From: VRUE01 sp963824215
GTDB lineage: Bacteria > Actinomycetota > Thermoleophilia > Solirubrobacterales > 70-9
Assembly: GCA_963824215.1 (NCBI GenBank)
Contig: CAWGOE010000001.1
Location: 496,001 to 560,000 of the forward strand
Length of the DNA stretch: 64,000 nt
Direction of reading: 5' to 3'
Part shown: positions 1-8,239 of the stretch, in pieces
Layout: each line of letters starts with the position of its first letter
Numbering within the stretch: the first letter of the stretch is position 1
The notes under the pieces: generated by a model
What the model saw: the letters and a program-made list of their open reading frames with translations, nothing else
Told to the model about the DNA's origin: nothing
Databases searched by the model: none
Program-made: the position numbers and the translations under genes

Positions 1-88
1 CGTCGAAGCGGGGAGTGACGATCAGACGGGTGGCGAGCGGGCGATCGTTGATCGCTTTCCACAGGTCCTCGTGCTTAAGCAGCGTCAT
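1..88 (-). CDS. dCTP deaminase/dUTPase-like protein, N-terminal fragment cut by window edge
   Basis: The minus strand reads from an ATG at 88 to the left edge of the window and gives 29 residues, starting MTLLKHEDLW and ending LIVTPRFD. The stretch R-P-L-x-x-R-L-I-V-T-P resembles the N-terminus of dCTP deaminase-like proteins, which often read RL-VTPLLD before the catalytic domain. Its ATG overlaps the TGA of the upstream HExxH gene (ATGA), so the two are translationally coupled. Only the extreme N-terminus is visible, so the family call is tentative. dCTP deaminases act in pyrimidine nucleotide metabolism, and some are known anti-phage effectors. Confidence 0.4.
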   Translation of the reverse strand, partial: MTLLKHEDLWKAINDRPLATRLIVTPRFD

Positions 89-1170
89 TGAGCCTCGCTC
101 TCTCGCCAGAGGCGCAGGGTCGTGCTCATCTCCAGAGACTTGGCGACGAATCGGTGATAGTCCGTCTCGCCGATCGCCCGGGGGATGGCATCGGGCAGGC
201 CACCGTGCTTGTCGAGTACCTGCAGCCAGCTTGCCAGCAGGATCTCGTGGTGCATTGCCGCCTCCCCATCCTCATGCTCGACCGGGATCACGTCGTTGTC
301 GAGCAGCTTCGCCAGGTGCTCCTCTCGCTTCTCCCAATTCGGGGCCGCGAACAGGCGGTCGTCGACGGTGGTCTCGACAAGATCGAGGATCGTTGTCAGG
401 GAGTTGCGGCACACTCGCTCGGCGAAGGAGCCGACCGTGCCCGGGACTTTCGACGGGCCCTCGCCGGCATGGACGACCCACTCCCAAATGCGGCGCAGGC
501 GGCCTTCGAGGTAGGTGGACCATCCATGCCGCTCAGCGAGCATCGAGACGAGCTTGATCCGCAGTGCCATGCTCGGATGCTCGTCGTCGGGCTTTGCCCA
601 TCCCACCGAGAGGCCCATCTCTGCGAGAGCAAAGAGGTAGGAAGGGCCAGAAGAGCGAACGCGAGCGCGTCGCAGAAGAGCTCTTCCAGCCACCTTGTGG
701 CCATGCTCGGGCCTTCCTCGCGAAGAAATGGGAGCAGCTCCCCCGAGGGTTCGCGCACCGGCGTCGTCGAGCATCCGGTCGTAGTCGCCGGAGTCACGCA
801 AGGGCCTCAGGGCGGCGTCGACCAGCTCCTTCTCATCGACCGCCGGGTGACTCAACTCGTGCGCGAAGATGCTGTGGAGCAGCATCGTGTGCCGCGCATG
901 CGCAGGAAAGGCGAGCACGACCGGCACTGGCCCCTCGGGCAGTTCCTCTTCGAGCTCTTCTTCCAGCAACCAGTCGAACGGCCAGCTGGAGGTCGAGTAC
1001 ATGTAGTCAGCGCTCTCGACGGGGGTGACCTCGACGCCGGAACCGAGCAGGTCGAGCGCGATCTCGTCGGCGAAGTAGAGAGCCCCGAGGTCGAGCATCT
1101 GCTGCTCTTCCGGTCTCAGCCACAGCAATGAGCAATGCGTGGCCCAAATCAGTTGGGTGTAAAACCGCAA
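85..1170 (-). pseudogene. HExxH zinc-metallopeptidase-like protein with two compensating frameshifts
   Basis: Read straight, this is 361 aa. Near residue 105 it has H-E-L-S-H, the zinc-binding helix of zincin peptidases. After about residue 143 the frame turns to arginine-rich nonsense, while the alternative frame reads ELLPFLREEGPSMATRW and then LEELFCDALAFAL, a typical third-ligand E-E-x-x-C-D-x-x-A segment. The original frame resumes at PSYLFALAEMG. Dropping one base from the five-C run at 740-744 and adding one near 644-648 (GGGCC) joins everything with the total length unchanged. The intact product would be a soluble metallopeptidase-like protein. The substrate is unknown. The start is uncertain; the methionine of MLDLGALYF is an alternative. 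Either sequencing error or a decayed gene. Confidence 0.55.
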
Positions 1171-1201
1171 TGCCCTGGCACCGGCCTTCTTAGCGGCGTC
1201 G

Positions 1202-1860
1202 CTACGTGCCCTGGGGTAGTTCGCCCTCCCCTTCGTCGATTCTCTCCGAGAGAGCTTTCAGCGCGTCGGTGACGTGGTCGGCGAGAATCTCACCCCGTCT
1301 CCCCGGCGAGCGGCGGGATTCGATCTCCCCGGAGATCTCCCCCAACAGCCTGCGTGCCGCGGCTAGGACGAAATGGAAGTCGTCGTCCGTGGCAGCCAAG
1401 GCGCCCTTTTGCGGGTGTGGACGATCCCATTGGCCTGGCCGAGCTCGAATTCGCTGATCTCCGTGAAGACCTCCAGCGCGACCTCGAGCTGGCTGTGCTC
1501 CGGTTCCTGCCCGGCTTGCGCCGCAAGGGCATCCAGGGTCTCCGCGAGGTCAGTCAGCGCTTTATCGATGCTGCCCTCGTCCTCGCCTAGGTCGGCTACG
1601 AGGACGACGGCGCTACGCACCTTGCGCGCGCTCTCGCCGCCGAGCATGTTCTGGGACCGGCGGGCGCTGCCTTGGGCACGTGCTTTTTCCGGGCTGGCTA
1701 GCGCCCGCAGTATCTCGCCACCGCCCGTGAGCGAGCGGCACATGCGCTCGTCCGGGGTCGCGCCGGCAAGGACCTGGTCGATCGCCCAGATAACCGCATT
1801 GGCCTTGAGGCCGGAGCGGACTACCGACGAAAGCTCCTCTAGTCGTTCGAAGTCACGCAT
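1202..1860 (-). pseudogene. Uncharacterised helical protein, one frameshift near 1407-1410
   Basis: Two overlapping reading frames form one protein. The first begins MRDFERLEEL and reads sensibly to FELGQANGIVH. The second continues with LAATDDDFHFVLAAARRLL and ends GELPQGT. Adding one base to the AAAA run (minus strand, 1407-1410) joins them as HTRKKGALAATDDD, giving 219 aa. The product is rich in Glu, Leu and Ala, predicted mainly helical, with no domain I recognise. It lies upstream of the HExxH gene on the same strand and diverges from the winged-helix gene at 2002. It probably belongs to the same operon and is controlled by the palindromes at 1912-1998. Confidence 0.5.
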
Positions 1861-1911
1861 GAGGTCCCCTCATAGTCGCCGATCTCGCGTGGAGACGAAG
1901 CTCGGATCTCA

Positions 1912-1929
1912 ATAGTTGCATGCAACTAT
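1912..1929. promoter_or_regulatory. Perfect 18-bp palindrome, probable operator
   Basis: ATAGTTGCATGCAACTAT is perfectly symmetrical. It lies about 50 bp upstream of the minus-strand gene starting at 1860, in the divergent region before the winged-helix gene. A second near-copy occurs at 1985-1998, so a dimeric regulator, most simply the divergently encoded one, could bind both. Confidence 0.6.
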
Positions 1930-1984
1930 CTTCTCTAAGCAACCAGACGTAAGTTCTCAAAGGAAAATGTTGGTGTTCTGTCAC

Positions 1985-1998
1985 AGTTGTATGCAACT
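1985..1998. promoter_or_regulatory. Second operator half-palindrome AGTTGTATGCAACT
   Basis: This matches the palindrome at 1912-1929 with one base changed (GTTGTATGCAAC versus GTTGCATGCAAC). It overlaps the most upstream possible start (TTG 1987) of the winged-helix gene, which argues for the GTG at 2002 as the true start and for autoregulation. Confidence 0.5.
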
Positions 1999-2001
1999 TT
2001 T

Positions 2002-2574
2002 GTGACGCAAGAGATCCAATCTTCCATCTTCTCGGGCCGCGCCCATTGGCTCGACATTGCTATGGCGCTCAGCGACCGCCCGATGACCATGGCTGAGTGC
2101 GCAAGGCGTCTGGGATTGGCGAACGCAGTTGTACGCCGCCCGCTGCGCGAGATGCATGAGGCTGGACTGTTGGAGGCGGACGCCGAGTCGTCCAGCCACG
2201 GGACTCACTACTGGTTGCGCGAAGATCTCGTCGATCAGCTCGAAAGGGAGGTGATCGACAGCCAGCCGTCGGGGAAAGTGCTTGTGGGCCAGGCGGTACT
2301 GACTGTGGAGGAGATCGGACCGCTAGATCTTGCCAACGCGCTTATGGCGACCGATCTCACCCATTGTGTTGCCTGGGTCGCCGAACTAGGTCCCGGTGGG
2401 AGCTTCTTCGTCGTTCTCGATGGCAAGAACACGTCCGCAACGGCCCACGGCCGCCTGATCGCTGCGATTGAAGGAGCCGGCGGTTCTTGCAAAGCCGGAC
2501 GGGCGACCCGGATCATGGACGCGAAGGCCTGGCGACGTCTACTTGCGGCATACCGCGACGCTGCAACCCAGTGA
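2002..2574 (+). CDS. Winged-helix transcriptional regulator
   Basis: About 190 aa. The N-terminal third (FSGRAHWLDIAMALSDRPMT, then AECARRLGLANAVVRRPLRE and MHEAGLLEAD) is a typical winged helix: a helix-turn-helix of the ArsR/MarR kind followed by a two-stranded wing (HGTHYWLREDL). The C-terminal half (SGKVLVGQAVLTVEEIG, then VAWVAELGPGGSFFVVLDG) may be a ligand or dimerisation domain; I do not recognise it. GTG 2002 is preferred because the earlier TTG lies in an operator-like palindrome. The gene diverges from the two minus-strand genes to its left and probably represses them and itself. Confidence 0.7.
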   Translation: MTQEIQSSIFSGRAHWLDIAMALSDRPMTMAECARRLGLANAVVRRPLREMHEAGLLEADAESSSHGTHYWLREDLVDQLEREVIDSQPSGKVLVGQAVLTVEEIGPLDLANALMATDLTHCVAWVAELGPGGSFFVVLDGKNTSATAHGRLIAAIEGAGGSCKAGRATRIMDAKAWRRLLAAYRDAATQ

Positions 2575-2803
2575 TGGTTTGATGCTCCGAGTCGAAGTCC
2601 TCGGTCCATCGGTCGATGACCTAGGACAGAGAAGCGAGAATAGGCCTACCTCCGCCACGGGGGCGTTCTATCCCCCGTTGCAGGCATGGCCCACATCTGG
2701 ATAGGACAGAAACAGCGAGTGGGGATGAGGTAGGGACGGGTAGGGACACCGCTAGGGTCGACCGCTGACACCTAATTTTGGCTCTAGAGAAGGCCTTGAG
2801 AAA

Positions 2804-4114
<1,311 letters not shown>

Positions 4115-4120
4115 AGCTAC

Positions 4121-4509
4121 CTAAGCCGCAGGCGGCGGCTCGTCCTCCCCCTCGCCACGAATCGGAAGCAGCCGCACCTCGCTCCCTCCGCCAGCCGAAG
4201 GCCGTCCGCCCGCTTACCCGAGCGGGCGGGCGGATCGGCCGCCGTTTGCTCACCGGCCTTCCGCAGTACGCGCGCCGCGATCTGAGGGTCGAAGCGAAGC
4301 CGTGGTTTGGGCCCGCTGCCCAGCTTGACCGCGCCCAGCTCGATCGCGTGCGAGTAGACCCAGGAGCGCTCGGTGCCGAAGCGCCGCGCCAGCTCGGCGG
4401 CGTCGACCAGCTCTCGACTCTGCAAGCCGCGTTGTTCGAGAATTTCGACAACGCGGCGAGCAATCGCTTCGACAGTTGGCGGGTCGAGCTTGATGCGTGC
4501 GGATGCCAT
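4121..4509 (-). pseudogene. Excisionase-like HTH protein with a C-terminal frameshift near 4201
   Basis: Starts MASARIKLDPPTVEAIARRV. The centre (LVDAAELARRFGTERSWVYS, then HAIELGAVKLGSGPKPRLRF) is a MerR/excisionase-type winged helix that reads the recombination site or controls the integrase. As sequenced, the frame runs into arginine-rich sequence. Adding one base near 4201-4205 switches it to SAGGGSEVRLLPIRGEGEDE and a TAG at 4121-4123, giving 129 aa. An LLPIRG tail is what I expect for this class of integrase partner in actinobacterial elements. The frameshift is likely either a sequencing error or a recent mutation. Same operon as the integrase. Confidence 0.65.
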
Positions 4510-4696
4510 CGCATTGGTTGTCGCGAAAGCGCCTCGATTGCATCGCGAACATCCGTCCAGAATCCCGAACCTATGTTCGGTTCCCAGTGTGTCGTGCTGT
4601 GGCGTTGGGGCTTCTGAGGGGCTAGTGATAGGGCGTGAGGGGGCTGCTGTTGGGGGGCTTTGAGCTGCGCCATCGGATTGAGCTGATCTGGTGGGG
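4510..4696. other. Intergenic region upstream of the HTH/integrase pair
   Basis: 187 bp between two minus-strand genes. It probably carries the promoter for the HTH/integrase operon. I see no convincing palindrome, terminator or small gene here. Confidence 0.3.
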
Positions 4697-5044
4697 CTAC
4701 TGAATTGGCTTTTGGCTGTGTGATTGAGAGATGGATGGACTGGCTTTGCCTATTGCTCCTTTTGGCTTCATCTCATTGGATGGGGCGATTGAGAATCGCC
4801 CCGGCTGCGCGTCACCCGGCGTCCAGGCAATGCCGTCCATCAGGACGCTCGGCTCAATCTCAAGCGCCGTGGCCAACTTGACCAGCGTGTCGATCCGGGG
4901 CATCCGCGCTCCCTTCTCCAAGAGCCCGATCGCAGTTCGGTGCATCGAGGCAAGCGAAGCAAGCCCTTCCTGAGAGAGATTGGCCCGTTCACGGCAGCGC
5001 CGGAGGTTCGCGGCGAACCGCGCGGCGCACTCCTCGGAGGCCAT
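4697..5044 (-). CDS. XRE-family transcriptional regulator
   Basis: 115 aa. Residues 8-68 form a classic Cro/CI HTH: FAANLRRCRERANLSQEGLA, then SMHRTAIGLLEKGARMPRID and LVKLATALEIEPSVLMDGI. The tail (WTPGDAQPGRF and beyond) is Ser/Lys-rich and probably disordered. It starts 3 nt after the stop of the gene at 5048-5338, so the two are co-transcribed. The likely role is control of the element (lysogeny-type repressor or excision control). Regulator of what is inference. Confidence 0.8.
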   Translation of the reverse strand: MASEECAARFAANLRRCRERANLSQEGLASLASMHRTAIGLLEKGARMPRIDTLVKLATALEIEPSVLMDGIAWTPGDAQPGRFSIAPSNEMKPKGAIGKASPSISQSHSQKPIQ

Positions 5045-5047
5045 CTC

Positions 5048-5338
5048 TCAGCCCCCCAGAAGCTCGTTGAAGCGAATCGCCGCCCTAGTGGGCATGACGA
5101 TGCCGCCAGGACAGCGAAGCAGCCCCAGGCCGGTCAAGTCGCGAACCGCCCGCTCCATCCGGTCGTCTTCGGCGAACTCCAAAGCTCCCGCCGTGATCTC
5201 CCGCACCAGCTCCGGGACAATCAGATGACTCGGATGAGCCACGAGAACATGCGTCAAAACGATCTCTTGGTCGCGAAGGTCCTGAGCTTCGGTCGGCGGG
5301 GCACCCTCGCAGTCCGCACCACTAGGCTGGTCTTGCAT
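5048..5338 (-). CDS. Small winged-helix-like protein of unknown function
   Basis: 96 aa from the ATG at 5338, which has a good ribosome site (AGGAAAGGAG, about 7-8 nt upstream). After an acidic N-terminus the protein reads LRDQEIVLTHVLVAHPSHLI, VPELVREITAGALEFAEDDR and MERAVRDLTGLGLLRCPGG. This layout of three helices and a short hairpin is what small winged-helix proteins look like. It is first in a minus-strand operon with the XRE regulator. No catalytic motif is seen; a DNA-binding accessory or repressor is the simplest guess. Confidence 0.6.
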   Translation of the reverse strand: MQDQPSGADCEGAPPTEAQDLRDQEIVLTHVLVAHPSHLIVPELVREITAGALEFAEDDRMERAVRDLTGLGLLRCPGGIVMPTRAAIRFNELLGG

Positions 5339-5434
5339 GGGAAAGCACTCCTTTCCTGTGCCACGCCCCCGGCTGTTCCACCAGCGCGGGGGCACTTTCT
5401 TGTTGGAAGCCGAGGCTACCTCAGCTTCCGTTAA

Positions 5435-5446
5435 AACACAAGTGTT
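5435..5446. promoter_or_regulatory. AACAC-AA-GTGTT inverted repeat, possible XRE operator
   Basis: A 12-bp symmetrical site in the divergent region between the minus-strand small gene (start 5338) and the plus-strand XRE gene (5482). Position and form suit a Cro/CI-type operator. The assignment is by position only. Confidence 0.35.
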
Positions 5447-5481
5447 GAGACAGGTGGATCAAGACGCCTGCGTTTGAGACG

Positions 5482-5730
5482 GTGCTGAGAAGGATGCGCC
5501 GCTCAGACCAACCCCAACCCGCCTTAGGCAAAGCGATCCGTGGGCAGCGCAACAAGCGCGGAATGACCCAGGAAGCCCTGGCCCACGCCGCAGGCGTCAC
5601 TGTCGGCCACCTCTCAATGATTGAACGTGGCCACTCCAATCCGACCTGGGGGACGGTCAAGGCGATCTCCAGCGCTTTGGGGATGTCCTTGGGCGAGCTC
5701 GCTGCCCTGGCAGATAGCTTCGAGCCGTAA
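5482..5730 (+). CDS. XRE-family regulator heading the cargo operon
   Basis: 78-82 aa; GTG 5482 or ATG 5494 may be the start. Almost the whole protein is one HTH: LGKAIRGQRNKRGMTQEALA, HAAGVTVGHLSMIERGHSNP, TWGTVKAISSALGMSLGELA. The last residues match the short standalone XRE regulators common in restriction-modification (C-protein-like) and toxin-antitoxin loci. It ends 11 nt before the 797-aa gene, so it probably tunes expression of that gene and the following one. This type of regulator before a nuclease often delays or limits toxic expression; for this locus that is inference. Confidence 0.85.
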   Translation: MLRRMRRSDQPQPALGKAIRGQRNKRGMTQEALAHAAGVTVGHLSMIERGHSNPTWGTVKAISSALGMSLGELAALADSFEP

Positions 5731-5741
5731 GCCCTCGTCAA

Positions 5742-8135
5742 ATGGCCTATTTCCCAGAGTTACTTAACGACGAACGCCTTTCAGGAGTGCACGGAGTCAA
5801 CAGGGCCCTCGCTCCCAAACGACGAGTTTCGCTTATTGACCGCTCAGACCTTGGGCTCGCCGAGTCAGTTATCAGCAAACATTGTCAGTCCTGGGGTGGG
5901 TTTTGCGATCTTCTAATACCTTGTCGCCGTACCAGCCGCGTACCGCCAGCGCCCTGGATGCGCCTAGTTGACGAACTTGAGATCCAAACGGTAGAGGGTG
6001 GTGATGTCCTTTCTGGAAAGCAGCTAGATAGGTCGAGCTGGTTTCTGTACGACAACTATGGAATTGGGGAGTCACTACTTCCAATATTGGTCAGTACGGG
6101 ATCAAACGACTCCAGCGGCCGGGTTGTTCGTGTACCCAGCCTTGGTCGAATCGATCCTTGGTATGTGGCATATCTAGGAATCCTGGGCACCTGGCCGCGG
6201 CGGTTCGATCAGCGCTTACTGCAGTCGCTGAGCTACCGACAGGACTTGACTTGGGACGACGTTATCCCGACGGTTTTTGAAGACGTACAAGGCAGCGCCG
6301 CCGATCTGCTTGAGCGGCTAAGGGACCCCAAGAGCCTACCCCCCGTCGGAGCATCATCCTTGTATTTGCATCGAGCCTCTGCTCATCGAAATCTGGGAAT
6401 AGGCGGCGGACTAAAACTCCTCAACCAACCAACCTCTAATTTAGGTCTTGTCGGCCCTAACTTAGTAGTGGTGTATGAGCCGGGCAGCGTTTCCGATCTA
6501 TCCTTGCTTTGGGCATTGCGTGCTCTTCATGGATTGCCACCGGGTTTTCCGTTGGCTATTCCAAGAACCGAAGACGTAGGAAGCATTCTTGACTATTGGG
6601 TGACTGAATATGCGCAAGAACACTTCGGTATGGGAGGGGACCGTCGCTTTTGCATAGTGAGTACGTCTCTTAAGAAGGAAGCCCTTCAGGCCTACGTGTC
6701 AGATCGATCCCACCATTGGAGGGTCGGCGACTACAGAGAGTATTTGCAGCCCCCACGTATGCCGGCGCGGGTTAGCGTAGATCTAGTTTCGTTTTCCGAC
6801 GGGATTGGAAATGTGGCCACGTGGGGACCCAGTGATCGGGATGAGCTGGACCAAATTAGGTCCATACGCCGCCCGCAACTCTTGAGCACGGTCAGCTTGC
6901 GCTCACGTCCCCTGCCACCGGTGAAGAGTCTGCGACCAAAATACGAATTTCTCAGCGGCCCAAGAGGCGATGGAGTGCAAATGGAAGCCGGGGAACCGAA
7001 CACGATCGAAGCGTTCTCGTGGCCTGTCGGTTGGGATGTTCTCGAGGCGGCGGTGAAGGATCAGAACTTAATAGCCAAACCTAGTCCAGCAGGTCTCGCC
7101 GGGGCGGCCTTGTATGAAGCGCTTGGCTCGTTATGGGAGGTGCGTGGCTTGATCTCTATGCCCATACTTGAACTCCTCAATCGGCTTGCCGAGCGCCGCG
7201 GAATGTCCTGGTTTCGGGATCGGGCTCGTCGATTAACTAACGAGGTGGCAGGGGCTGAGTCCGAGAGCAAGCGACTCGCAGTTATCGAGAAAAAGATTGA
7301 TCAGCTATCTCTTCGCCAGTTTGAGGGCGAAGAGAGGGGAATTACGGTGGACCAAGTTAGGAAGGTCCTTCTTGGTGATCGTGAAGCAGCAAGACACTGG
7401 GTGAAATGGGCCGAGGCGCGTCAGTTGATTATTCGGGGAGTAGAGGTTTCATGCCCAAAGTGTCTACAAGTGTCTTGGCGAGGGCTTGGCGAAGCAGCGC
7501 CGCCTATCTACTGCCGGGGATGTAGTGAAAGTATTAGTGAGCCGTATCGCGAGGATGGACTCGTATTTCGATATCGCGCTGGCGAGCGTTTGCTGCAAGC
7601 AGTTGAGCATGACGCAATCGTGCATGTTCTTGCAATGCATTGGTGGGCGGAGCTGTGGTCTGGAGGGGCAAGTAAGCGTGCTGGCGTGTTCGGAGCCTAT
7701 CCAGGGGTAGATCTCCTTGACCCAGATTCTGGGGAAAGTATAGGTGAGGTGGATGTGCTCCTCGTCCTTGCTGACGGTTCACTTGGCGTAGGTGAGTGCA
7801 AGCGTCATGGTGTTGGATTTAATGAGGCTGAGCGCACCAAGCTCGACTCTGTGGCGGGAAAACTCAATGCACGGTTCAAGTTTGCGGCTACTACGTCATG
7901 GGCCCGGGATTGTCCGGATATCTGGCCAGAGAGTTTCGCGCCTCCACCATCAGATCCACCTCGCTACGTATTGAGCGGTGAGCATTTGTTTGAACTGTTT
8001 CCGAGGGCGGAACCACTTATGGAGTGGCCCGAGCAATCGCTGAAGCAACACGAAAAACACCACCGTCAGTTTGTGGAAAGGCTTCCGGACATACTCGGGG
8101 CTACCCGTGGCCCTCTTAAGGTTCGAACTGATTGA
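5742..8135 (+). CDS. Large protein with zinc ribbon and C-terminal PD-(D/E)XK nuclease-like domain
   Basis: 797 aa, not a family I can name. The first 550 residues have no motif I recognise; one segment (VVVYEPGSVSDLSLLWALRA) recurs in style in uncharacterised defence-type proteins. C571-P-K-C574 and C591-R-G-C594 form a zinc ribbon. Next come D657 (GVDLLD), D671 (GEVDVLLVL) and E685-C-K687 (VGECKRHG), the D-x(13)-E-x-K pattern of restriction-endonuclease-fold nucleases with all metal-binding residues kept. No helicase or methyltransferase is present. Base composition is AT-richer than its neighbours, a sign of recent transfer. It lies in an operon between an XRE regulator and the 616-aa gene, on an integrase-bearing element. 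A DNA-targeting defence effector is the favoured but unproven role. Confidence 0.7.
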   Translation: MAYFPELLNDERLSGVHGVNRALAPKRRVSLIDRSDLGLAESVISKHCQSWGGFCDLLIPCRRTSRVPPAPWMRLVDELEIQTVEGGDVLSGKQLDRSSWFLYDNYGIGESLLPILVSTGSNDSSGRVVRVPSLGRIDPWYVAYLGILGTWPRRFDQRLLQSLSYRQDLTWDDVIPTVFEDVQGSAADLLERLRDPKSLPPVGASSLYLHRASAHRNLGIGGGLKLLNQPTSNLGLVGPNLVVVYEPGSVSDLSLLWALRALHGLPPGFPLAIPRTEDVGSILDYWVTEYAQEHFGMGGDRRFCIVSTSLKKEALQAYVSDRSHHWRVGDYREYLQPPRMPARVSVDLVSFSDGIGNVATWGPSDRDELDQIRSIRRPQLLSTVSLRSRPLPPVKSLRPKYEFLSGPRGDGVQMEAGEPNTIEAFSWPVGWDVLEAAVKDQNLIAKPSPAGLAGAALYEALGSLWEVRGLISMPILELLNRLAERRGMSWFRDRARRLTNEVAGAESESKRLAVIEKKIDQLSLRQFEGEERGITVDQVRKVLLGDREAARHWVKWAEARQLIIRGVEVSCPKCLQVSWRGLGEAAPPIYCRGCSESISEPYREDGLVFRYRAGERLLQAVEHDAIVHVLAMHWWAELWSGGASKRAGVFGAYPGVDLLDPDSGESIGEVDVLLVLADGSLGVGECKRHGVGFNEAERTKLDSVAGKLNARFKFAATTSWARDCPDIWPESFAPPPSDPPRYVLSGEHLFELFPRAEPLMEWPEQSLKQHEKHHRQFVERLPDILGATRGPLKVRTD

Positions 8136-8239
8136 GTGGGACATGCTCTCCTTCCCTCGACTATGGTCGGGCGCGGTTCAGTTTGAGATGAGAGAGCAAA
8201 GTACTTCGGCATCGCCACGCCGATGACAAAATAACTTCT

